Shown here: piece by piece, positions 50,168 through 60,829 of the stretch
Layout: each line of letters opens with the position of its first letter
Position numbering within the stretch: position 1 is the stretch's first letter
NCBI GenBank assembly: GCA_021464245.1
Contig: JADCRB010000013.1
Location: 10,036,095-10,100,094, forward strand
Length of the DNA: 64,000 nucleotides
Direction of reading: 5' to 3'
Source: Carallia brachiata
Lineage: Eukaryota > Streptophyta > Magnoliopsida > Malpighiales > Rhizophoraceae
Translations under genes and position numbers: made by a program
The notes under the pieces: generated by a model
The model's database searches: none
Told to the model about the DNA's origin: nothing
The model's input: only the letters and a program-made list of their open reading frames with translations

Positions 50168-53100
50168 AGGGCCATATTGATGTTATCGCGTTTGACAGTT
50201 CTATGACGTTCATGTCTCCGAAGTACCCTTTTTCTCGTGCTTTTGTTCTTATATTTGTTGTGCTAGCGTCTGCAAGACACCTCTAGAGACGAATAAAATC
50301 GCACTGTTGAATTGCTTAATACATGGTGTAATCTGTAAGTCTGCTGGAGAAATCACGAATCTATCTCATCATTTATCCTAACGGGTCTTGCATTCAATTC
50401 TCTTTCCTTTTTCAAGTGCTTTGCTTAGCAAATTTATTGATATAGTAAAAAAAAAAATTTCCCACAATTTCAACTAACCAACTCTATATTGACCAAACCA
50501 ACTATATATTGATGATCATCATGATGCAGAAACTTTAGAAACCAATTCTAATTGCTTGTAGAATGCTCATGGGACCATGCTTCTCCGATAGGCAGTGGAT
50601 TATTATGCATCGAGACTCAAGAGGAGGTAACAAATTATTGTTTCCAATCCAGTACTTTGTTAAGAGACATCACAGATTGATTTTGGTGTCTTTCCTAGTC
50701 CACACTAGAATCAAAGAATGATTCATGATTTAGAACCCAATGTTAGATCAACGAAATTGGGAATACATCCGCATTATCGCCCACATCAACCTCCTAGTAA
50801 TTTTCATTCTAAATCTAGAACATAAAGACTAAAATATTAATGGAAACCCAAAAATGTTTTCCTGTCAGAGATTTTGTCTGTCCGGTAAGTTTAGAAGTAA
50901 TCATAAAGCAATGAGTTTCTTCTAGCCAAATAAAACCATTCCATAGTTGAAAGTAATTGAACAACCAAAAAATAATAATAATTTTTGATTCCTGGCTGAA
51001 CTCCCTCCGCAGGGGTCGTCCGCTTCCCCTAGCATAAAAAAAATTTTCAAGCAATGGACGCTAAACGGATGCTTCCTTTCACTGAACACCTTGATGTTGG
51101 AAGATAGTTCTAAAGTGGAAGCTAGTAGATGTCAACAGTGTCAAGTGATAAGCTAGCAATCATCTCTACCTTCTTCTTACTGCTTAAATTACATTAATCT
51201 TCCAAGACCATGACATGAATTACAACGTTTCCTCGTAAAAAGCAAGTGGAAACACTAGATAATGCAATTGTATAAATGGACTAAATTTTTTTGGTTCTCT
51301 CCAATAACTTAGGTCAAACGCAGGATATCCATTTTTAAAATTCTCTACAAAATAAATCTAAACGGAAAGCTAGAATGGTTAATATGCTATTGTATCATAA
51401 CTTGCGCAAGTGAATGTATATTCTGTGAGTTCCAGTTTCTACGTGTCAAGCATGTTAAGTGTATTTCTTGTTTTTGTTTTTTTTTTTTCTTTTTTAATTT
51501 CCAGTGGGAAACTTCAAAATCGAATTCGTTCAACAACAAATAGACTCTATAAAGCATGAACATTTGTACAAGGATGTGTATCTGTGCCAGAAATGTTGGT
51601 CAGACGTACTAACACATCAAACTGTGTCCAATTAAGAATTAAAAATTAATTCAAGCAAGCACACTAGATACTTCAAATATTGTATCGAGTACATCTTAAA
51701 CACAAATAAATAAATGTTAAAATTCTGAAGGCCATTTGCATATGATATATTCTCCATAGGCACAAAAATCAGTAAGGAGCAAATTCATTCCTATAACTAA
51801 CTCATGAAAGATTCATAATAAAAGTCAAAACTCTAATTCCATGAAACAATTTCAGTATTTTATGATAAAATTATTTCATTGCAAACAACTATAGTACAAA
51901 TAATCTACGCGATAATAAATTGTTCTGTCTTTTTTGGTCTAATACATGTTTGTTCATAGTAAAATGAAAGTATTCACATGATATTTTCACATGAAATTAT
52001 CTCCTCGAGACACGATAATACACTGGCTTTGTCAACTAGAACTTAACCTGTTACTGTTAGCGAAGAAAATTTTCCGTTGGATCAATAGGAAGAATGTTTT
52101 GCGGACGAGATTATGCCCGGCAGGCAACTTTAGAAGTAATTTCATTAATTGAAGGCCTGAAATCATGCCTAGATATGACTATAAAAAAGAACCTAATTTT
52201 AAGGCTTAAACTTAGAATTCCTTTTTTTTTTATTCAAAAAAAAAAAACTTAGAATTCCCGTTACAAAGATAATTTAACTTGGATTTTTTTTTTTGAGAGA
52301 GAGTAATTTTTTTCAAATAATACAAAAAAATACATCGCAAACGTGTAAGTCATCACATTTTTCAGTTAAAGTTGGAATAACTCCTGTTTGGATCCGAGAG
52401 GCTTCATACAATCGATCGTAGCGTTAACAAATCTAAAATTCATTAGTGCACTCTCAATATAAATTTCATGGGATCAGTGCCACTAAGAGGACTCAAATTT
52501 GGATTATATAAGGAGGAGATCCTCCAAGTAACTACTAAACTTGACTTAGATGATCGAGAAAGTAACTTAGAATTGTATTTTAAATATAAAGAACAGTAAA
52601 TACAAAGATCAGGTTCCAATTTAATTAAGTCTCCAATTGAGATATTGGTCCCTCAAAATGGCTTGAACTTTAGGCATGGATCTTGACCTTTTTTGTTATT
52701 TTTTTTATTTGGTTAATTGTCTCCTATTAATACTCTAATTTAAAATCTTTAATTTTAAAAACAATTTTAATATCTGTTGAACTATAGGTCATTCTCGACA
52801 TAGTTCTCGACATGGTTAAGAATCAAATTGTTGTTCCAACCGACGAAACATAGATGTGACAAGACCGAACAAAGTTTATCTTTCAGTAAAGTGTTTCAAT
52901 GATGCCTTGATTTTCAAACATAAAAACTCGATAAACTAGATCAAAAACCATGTTAAAGCTTTGGTCCAGGTCCCCATGTCCATTATAAACCAGGTCAACT
53001 TCTCATAATTAATCTGTCAAGGACATATACTAACGTAATTTTTGGTTTCTGATTTTCTAGTTCAAAATTTTCGACCAAGATCATTCATTTACGCTACAGT

Positions 53101-53350
53101 GTCAATTTCAAGCAGCTACAAATTTGTAAACTCCAAAATTAGAAATGTATCATTATTCGGATTTCCGAAGACAATTTTGCGGGGAACTTTTATCTTTATT
53201 TACTTATTTATTTTAATTTTCTTGCAAAAAAACAAAAAGAGGTCGAAAAATCAAGAAATACAAAAAACTCAATTTAAAAATTGCAATAAAGTGTCTCAAT
53301 TATTTATTCCGAGGAAACACAACATGGGTACTTATTCAAAATTGAAACAG

Positions 53351-53470
53351 GTTTTAGGATTGTGTTTGAGTTTCCAAAATTTTATCTTTATCAATATGTA
53401 AGAAAAATGTTCTGAGAATCTTATTTGAGATTTGCAATCTACCTTGTCAAATTATAGTGAAAATATACAT
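53351..53470 (+). repeat. second copy of a GST-intron segment
   Basis: It matches 49525-49630, inside the GST intron: both share GGATTGTGTT, AGAAAAATGTT, GAGAATCTTATTTG and ACCTTGTCAAATT, with the order and spacing kept. Direct orientation. Either the remains of a duplicated GST gene or two copies of one small transposon. Confidence 0.7.
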
Positions 53471-53475
53471 AAGAA

Positions 53476-54610
53476 CTAGTAATAGACTCGCACGATACAT
53501 GGATTTAATTATATTTTTAAAAATTTATTTTTTACTTTATTTGATTTAAAAGAAAAAGTAAAAAATTTCTAAATTTTGAGTATTATTTTTATAGAAATTT
53601 TAATTTTTTTTTAAGAAAATAAAAGAATTTTTTAGGAAAATAAATTTAGAAGTAGTATTTTTTTTCTTTTGAGCAAAAAATTATAAGTAAATTTGAGAGA
53701 TTTTTTAATCTTTTTACTTTTCTAAAAAGGAGGATTCGTAAAATAATTTTTTTCTTTTTTATTGTTTTATTTTATTATAAAATTTATAGTTATGGAGATT
53801 TAAATATTGTCAAAATAGAAAATGTAAATCAATTAAATTCTTATTTGATTATAATTAGATTTATATTAATTGTGAATACTAATTCTAATTGTGATAGAAT
53901 TTTCACAATTATAAATATTTTAATAATATTTTTAATTTTCAAATTTATGAGAAATCGTCATATGTTAGAGAGAAAAAACACTTTATATACTTACACAGGT
54001 AATGGACCCGAGCGATACGTGGATTTAATTATATTTATTAACAAATTTTATTTAAAAAATGAAAAGACATTCTAATTTTAAGTATTAATTTTTAGCAATT
54101 TTTAAATTTTTTTGGAAAATTAAACAAATTTTTTTCCTTTTTTTTTAAAAGAAAGATTTGGGAGTATTTTTTAAAAATTTTCCTTCCATTTGAGGAAATT
54201 TTAAAGCAATTTTTTTTTTAATGAAAAGATAAGTAAATTTGAGAGATTTTTTTTAATTTTTTTCTTTGGATTAAGCACAATCCTTTTTTCTTTTTAAGAA
54301 AAAATGAATAAATTTGAGAGATTTTCTTAATATTTTTTTCAGTTAACATATTTGTTTCTTTTTAAAGAGCATAATTGAAGAATAGTTTTTTTATTGTTTT
54401 CTTTATTATAAAGTTTTATAATTATAAAAATTTGATTAGAATTGAAGTATTATTATATAAATCAGTCGAATTCTTATTAGATTATAATTATATTTATATT
54501 AATTAATTTATAGAATTTTAATTTTCATTATAATAAAATTTAATAATTATGAGATATTTAATATTTTTAATTTATAAATTTATGAGAAGTTTTCACGTAA
54601 TAGAGAGAGA
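53476..54610 (+). repeat. two diverged tandem AT-rich units of 0.5-0.6 kb
   Basis: Unit 1 starts at about 53476 (AGTAATAGACTCGCACGATAC) and unit 2 at about 53997 (GGTAATGGACCCGAGCGATAC). Both go on GTGGATTTAATTATATTT-like, and both later contain GAGAGATTTTTT, a TTATTATAAA tract and a terminal AAATTTATGAGAA with AGAGAGA. They are heavily diverged. Confidence 0.6.
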
Positions 54611-54991
54611 AACTGAAATTTTTTCTCATTTTTAACCTTATATATTTACATATAATTTTTTTTTCATTAATTGGCTCTTAGTAAAGACTTTCAATACTAC
54701 AAAAGACTATACTAAGTGACCGTTTATTTTTATTTTTTATAATTATTCTATAACTATTTTTTTATTTTCTATTAGTTTTTCACTTTAATTATTCATAAGA
54801 AGGGTACCTTTAATTAATTAATCATCGCTAAATTTTCATAAGCAATATAAACGGGTCTACTCTCCGGATTGCTGGACCGAGACCTCCGGCTTGACCCGAA
54901 CATCTCCATATACAGAGGAGAAGGGAAAGTGTGAGTGTGCTGCGGATTGGATTCTAAGAGCCCAAAAGTGTTAATTCGATCGAAAGTAAAA

Positions 54992-57798
54992 ATGGAAAGA
55001 GCAATGGCAGCGGCAACTGCTGGTGGTGGTGGTGGTGGTGCTGGAAGCGCAAGCATGAAAGGGGCATCGACGGGCAGCAGCGCCAGAGAAGGCACGGCCA
55101 AAGCAAATGTAGCTGAGCAGATTTCCCAGGCCGTACTTTCCACTTCCAATCTCCTCCACCTCATGCAACAAGCCTCCCCTTCTCAGGTTGCCTTCTCCCC
55201 CCCCCTCTCTCTCTCTCTCTCCCTTCCTTCTTCTTGATTTTGGTTGTGCGTCTGCTTATGAATGTTTAAAAATCTTGGTCTTTTTATGTCTTTCGGTGTG
55301 GCTTGGAACTTATGGGGATTGGTTTCAAGAAATGGTGTGAAATGTGTGGGAAATTTAGTGATGATGTTGCTGTGAACTTATGATAATTGAATAACTGTTT
55401 CTGTTTAGTTTCTATTTAGGATTTTAGTTTTTGGGTTAAGGGCTTTGTTTACATTGGTATTTTGGGTGTCAATTGATGGGGAAGTGAATGCCGTGTGATC
55501 ATTTATGGGATTATGAAGAAAAAGATGATGTGGGGTTGAACTTGTTGCTTGATGGTTTACAACATCAACAATAAAATCTTAATCCCAAATTTAATGGGGT
55601 TGGCTTGATGTTACTCGTTAGGGTTTTTGTTTCTTTTATGAATAATGATATACTTCTATGCTTAATTATTCACTACTATATGGTTTTGCCTTTGGCTTCC
55701 AGGAAGAATGGGATATCGTTAATGGTACACTTATAATGAGGGGTGAAGTGTGTTTGTTTTTTAGTTTAATGACAAATCAAGATTTGAGCTTTGGCTTTGC
55801 ATGTGGAAGGCAAAATTGCCGGGAGGGGAAAGCAGAGGAAGTAGAAGAGCTAAATGGGAGACTACCACACTATGTTGATCATAAGAAAATTTCATAATGA
55901 AATAGATTTGAAGAATATCCTTGAAAGCACGTTGAGACATGCCCATCCAAATCTAATGGTGGGCAGATAAAGCAAAGACGGATCAAATCAAAAGCATCCT
56001 GGGAGAATTTATTGAACTATGTTTTGCCCTTTCTTCCCTTAATCTTAAGGAAACCAATTGATTCTGTCTTACCTCTATCATCCTTGCATTTAACCTTTTT
56101 GCTGGACATCATGATTCTGATCAATAAAGTATTTTGTGGTTTTGGTCTCCCTTACCTGAAATATTGTTAAGAATTGTGTGTTGTAACTACTAACTTGGCC
56201 ACCCGCCACCATTAGTGCATCAGACCGATGTTGTAGGAGTATGATAAAATGATTAAAAAGCTTTCAGTGAACATACTACACGTTTATGATTTGCTATAGT
56301 GAGGATACAAAATATGAAACAAAATGGATTCATATGAAAACTTTGAAACTCAAGCATTAAGCACTTGCAGCAGACAAGGCTAAAGGGGTTCTACACTTGT
56401 GGGGTTTGAGGAAGGGTTAGATGTGCATAGCCTTACCATTGTTTTGTAGGTTGTTCTCGTGATTTGGACCCGTAATCTCTAGGTCACAATGGAGTAACCT
56501 TTCTATTATAGCAGGGCTCGCCCTTTATGCAGTAGACAAGGCTAAGTGTTACAAAGTTTCCTAATTTTCCTTTTTAGAGGAAAGTTTCTGCCTTTATTTT
56601 TTTTTCTTGGTGGTCAGCCAAATGTTCTTCATAATTGCGGTCTCTTGAAGGATATTCATATACAGTTGGATATTTATATTGATATTGATCATTATGCATG
56701 ACCTTTATCTAGTGTGTCATATGTAGGCCCGACTAATGAACCTCCCAAAGAACCTTCTAGAGAAGGCCTCTACAACTAAGAAAACGGGACAGGTCTGTCT
56801 TCTTACTTTGTGTATGGTTTCTGTTTTTGTTTTTGTGTTCTTTTTCTTCCCTTTTGCATGCAATTCACTTGCTGGGATAGTTTTTCTCATTATCTCCATC
56901 TTCTCATAACAATTTTATATTCCCTTTTCTTTGGGGTTCTAGGTCTTAGAGCAATTGCCGCAGGTGATTTCATCACTGGATGCATATGTAGATGCTGGAT
57001 TGCAAAGGTTAAGTTCACAAATTCTATTCTAAAAGGTTTAGATTGTCTAATGTAACTCTAGCTCCAAGGAAATTGCATGCTGAAGGTCGGCCATTTAACT
57101 TTTGTTAGATGGCAGTTTGGGTAGCCATGTTTAATCAACAGGCCTAACCAGTAGAATGTTTTATTTTCTCTTTCTGTTCTTTTGATTTTAGAATGTGGAG
57201 CATCATATTTGTGGGCTGCAAATCATATATGGCTCTAATTACATTGTATATGGTGTGATCTCATAAGATGAAGGCAATCTTGAACTCTTCGTTATTTTTG
57301 GTTCTTAGCTGCTCTTCTGCATCTGTAGTCAATCGCCACACTAAAGATCAAGAACCTTTGTGCGTGGTGGTCAACCTAATTTTCTCTCACACTTTTTTAT
57401 TTTTGAGGTCATTTTTGCTTACTTGGGTGTCACAATATCTGCAGTGCTCCGCACCTTAGAACTGTAACCCAGTTGCTTGCTAATATGGAAAGCTGCCAGC
57501 TAAATGCTCTTTCTCGAGCACATATCCCTCAAAAGGTATAAATCTCTCTCTTTCTTTTACGTGTGCTCATGTACATACGCAATGACCCAGCATACCTACA
57601 ACATTAGGCAAGCTTCTTTTGCTTCTGTGCTGTTCTGATATGTCTACCATCAGCAATATTAATGCGTAGAAGTCTAGAGCTGGTACTAACATCCTTTTGT
57701 TTCGATCCCCTTCTCCTCTATCTTCTTCATCTTCTCGTTCTTATCAGGAACCCCAGTTGCCAAGTCAACCTCTAAGGGACCAGGGCCAAGCTAATTGA
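54992..57798 (+). CDS. TOM2B: TOM2B-like small protein
   Basis: Five exons keep one frame: 54992-55186, 56727-56792, 56943-57007, 57445-57535 and 57748-57798, with GT-AG borders, for about 155 residues. The N-terminus is Ala/Gly-rich with a run of six Gly. Then come AEQISQAVLSTSNLLHLMQQ, RLMNLPKNLLEKAS, VLEQLPQVISSLDAYVDAGL and LRTVTQLLANMESCQL. The pattern is that of the small basic protein TOBAMOVIRUS MULTIPLICATION 2B of Arabidopsis (122 residues as I recall), a host factor that supports tobamovirus replication. Its normal cellular role is not clear to me. The assignment rests on remembered resemblance, so the gene model is surer than the name. The C-terminal tail PQLPSQPLRDQGQAN makes it longer than the Arabidopsis protein. 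No frame break is seen. Confidence 0.72.
55200..55222. repeat. (CT)n tract at the start of TOM2B-like intron 1
   Basis: A C-run passes into about eight CT units, 15 bases after the splice donor. Confidence 0.85.
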
Positions 57799-59121
57799 TC
57801 AAAATACTGCTGCCATATTGTTGAAAGCTGGGACTGCCAATGATAAGTTCAAATTGAAGCTGAGAGATACTCTCAGGCCGCAAGTACACACCTGTACATA
57901 ATGTGCAAATATGTTTCCGACCTTGTCGCCCTAGTGTTCAAATATTAATCTCCCAAGCTTTTGGAACATTATGGTAGCTTGCTACCCTTTTATCTTTTCA
58001 GCTCTACAAGTAGGGGAACGCAAGAGCCTATTCTGCTGTTTCTTGTCTTTACAGCCTTGGCAAATTTTTGTTCATGGATATGCAGAAACAAGATGGTACA
58101 GATGGATTAAATTGCTTTTGGCACCATATTTGGAATCATAAGTTCAACTTCCAATTTCCACAATTCTTGTGTTCAATGGGAAAAAGAGAATTTGGAATGA
58201 TGAAAATTAGAGGAAAGAATGGGAATATAAATTCCTCCTTGACTGCAAGCGCCGCCCACAGTCAAAAGAAAATAGCTTTTTTCTACGGTAAGGATGCGAG
58301 GCAACGGGTCCAGGCGCATGATAAACGCGTGGTCAAAGTTTATTTATTTATTTATTTTGACAGAAAAAAGAGTACTATAAGTTTTTTCGGCCGTGCTATG
58401 ACGTTTCATTTAATCTCACTTTCAGAAAAAATTTATTATTTTAATATTATTAAGTATGAGATAATTTTTTACGTTTAATTTTAGTATTAATAATTTTAAA
58501 ATTTAATTAATTCTAATAAATGAGAGGCGGACAACAGTAAAAAATTTAAATTTAAAATAATAAAAAAAATATATATTAAATTCTTACTAAACTATTCCTC
58601 CGAGTAATTGGTCAAATTTTCATTTATGATGTTTCGTTCTTTCCTTTTTCCATTGTCACAACTCACGAGTGCATCCAATTCCTTTGACTTCAAATAGCAC
58701 TTTTTCTTTCTTAAAACGAAACTTCGTCCAATTATTCACAGAACATTATGCGCACATCAACTTTCCTTCCATAGAAGAACATTTTCTTCTTTCATTATCA
58801 TTAAATATGGTCCAATTCAATTTTGCTTGACAGTCGGAGCCCACCGCGGAGGCCGTCCATCCATTAAACCAACGCTAATTTGCCTAGAAGCAAAATGAAA
58901 TACGTAAACAACTAAACATTTTATGCACGCGGTAAATTGAACGAGATTCACGTTCATACCTATGATAATGATAGTTAGTTGCACATATTTAACATTTTTA
59001 CATGCATAAAATTCTTATTAACGATAAAGATCATTATTCGTGTCTAAAACCCGTTAATTTAACAAGATAGCTCTGTGGCCAAATGACCCACAAGCACGAG
59101 CCATGGAATCTCTGGCAGCAC

Positions 59122-59270
59122 GGGAAGCAGCCTTAACTGCATTGATTAGAAGGCTTACCCTCTAACTGCAAGGTCTGGGGTTCGAACCCCAAACCACTCA
59201 TTTCCATACCTCCATCCTCAACCAGCTGGTCTCGAGCTCCCTTAAGACAAAAAAAAAAAAAAAAAAAAAA
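59122..59270 (+). mobile_element. tRNA-derived SINE with poly(A) tail
   Basis: A box-A-like stretch at 59133-59150 (TTAACTGCATTGATTAG) and a perfect box B GGTTCGAACCC at 59179-59189 mark a tRNA-related head with an internal RNA polymerase III promoter. The tail is a run of 22 A. The 14-bp sequences ATCTCTGGCAGCAC (59108-59121) and ATCTCCGGCAGCAC (59271-59284) flank it and differ by one base, a target duplication typical of LINE-driven retroposition. The body is 149 bp including the tail. Confidence 0.85.
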
Positions 59271-60705
59271 ATCTCCGGCAGCACAACTGTCCCCTACTCG
59301 TACTGGACAAGCCACGGCCTGCCTCCAATCCTCCACCGTTGGATTTCTTCCGAACCACGTGGCACTAACCCATTAAAAGTACTAAGAACCTAGACTGGTC
59401 GTCGTTCCAATGCTTTTGTCACTTGACTTCACTGACTTACTGCCTTAATTCCCACATTTTTGCCAATAAGATTACATAATTATCCGGATTTTAAAGGCAA
59501 AATACATGACAATTTATGGCGATAATTCCAATCGTGTCAATATACGTGCATACACTTATATTATAAAATAAATAAAGATTTTTAACCTACAAATTTCCCA
59601 AAAAAAAAAAAGTGAAGTAAAGTTAATCAAGGTCATTAATTTGGGAAAAAAAAGAGAGGAAGAAATCGATTATGCTTTATCTAATAATTTTCCCAATTTT
59701 ATTTTCATTATATATGTCATAAATTGCAATAAATCTAATTGCATCATCAAATAGAAGGATGTTTTGGGAATAATTAGTATTTTAGGAGATAGACCATGTA
59801 CATTGAGAGGAAGAAATAGATTAATGCAAATTAGTCATTCTTCTTGGAACTATAGAATTGTAAAAGGAAACTATAAAATGAAACTTTCGTTCATAAGACC
59901 CCGAACTCATTTACTTCTATAATGTAGAAAACAAAATTATTTGACATTTCCGATTGGTTAGTGCCTAACAAAATTCCAATTATATTGCTTTGCCAACAAA
60001 AAACTGATAAGTTTTAATTAAATTTAACGAAAATCTGATAGACGATTATTTTTATTCCATAACCATGAATTGAGACTAATATAAAATGTATTTTTAAAAT
60101 TTTTTCAATAGAAAATATTTAAAATAAATTTAAGTTGTTGTTTTCCTCATTTCGCTATTTACTTAGGTTTTATGTTTTTTTTGCTTCACCAAAATGATTT
60201 CAAGTTAGTAATAAATAATAAAGTGATATAGAATATTAATTGATTAAATTCAATAAAAATAGATTAATTATGATGAATAGAACTGTATGATTACTAATTC
60301 TTACTTAAATATAATTATACAATCTTGTTCTTATGAATAAACTTAAATTCCTTCTTTATCCCACACATCTCACTATACATTTTGGATTGGATACATTTTA
60401 CTTAAAAAAAATTACTAAATTTACGTAAACATCCCCGGAAGGAAATTGTGTTTGGTTCCAGTCGAAGCTCCTGCTATAAATATGACAGAGAACTAAGCAA
60501 AATCGGAGCAAGCCAAACGGGCCAGAAACGCTGCATTCCAACTTGCCGTCTGCATTCCAACTTTCCGATAAAACGAAGCGTCGTTTTTGGGCACTTTTAC
60601 CATTACCGCGACAGAAAAACGACGCTGTCGTTTACACCTATCGCCACCCCCAAACTTTCGACCACAGATTAAAAGGCAGCACAGAGCTCAGATCCCCAGA
60701 GAAAC

Positions 60706-60736
60706 ACACACACACACACACTCTCTCTCTCTCTCC
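60706..60736. repeat. (AC)n(CT)n microsatellite in the PRPP synthetase leader
   Basis: About eight AC units followed by about eight CT units, about 100 bp before the start codon and probably within the 5' UTR or core promoter. Confidence 0.9.
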
Positions 60737-60829
60737 TTCTCCGTCTCGTTCTCTCTCTAGAATTTCAGAGACCTTAATTTACCTTTTAGCCCCGATTCCG
60801 TGAATTCGACGACGCCATTTTATAGAGAG

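Larger units (their letters stand above)
50168..54991. other. AT-rich intergenic region with duplicated segments
   Basis: The first part is the GST 3' UTR. Then comes AT-rich DNA without coding signal. A copy of a GST-intron segment lies at 53351-53470, followed directly by a tandem pair of AT-rich units (53476-54610). The last 150 bases become GC-richer ahead of the next gene. Confidence 0.5.
57799..60829. other. intergenic region with a SINE and the PRPP synthetase promoter
   Basis: It begins with the 3' UTR of the TOM2B-like gene, then AT-rich DNA, the SINE at 59122-59270, more AT-rich DNA, and from about 60440 a GC-richer promoter and leader with an AC/CT microsatellite at 60706-60736. 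Open frames here have no recognisable product. Confidence 0.5.

Noticed and set aside
53042..54075. Open frames in the AT-rich repeats right of the GST gene
   Set aside because: Residue content is dominated by Ile, Phe, Asn and Lys from AT-rich DNA, with no GST or other similarity.
56810..57055. Open frame overlapping exon 3 of the TOM2B-like gene
   Set aside because: It runs through an intron and reads exon 3 in the wrong frame.
60800..60829. Earlier start for the PRPP synthetase with ten more codons
   Set aside because: The codon at 60800 is GTG; the ATG at 60830 gives the plastid-type start known for this enzyme.
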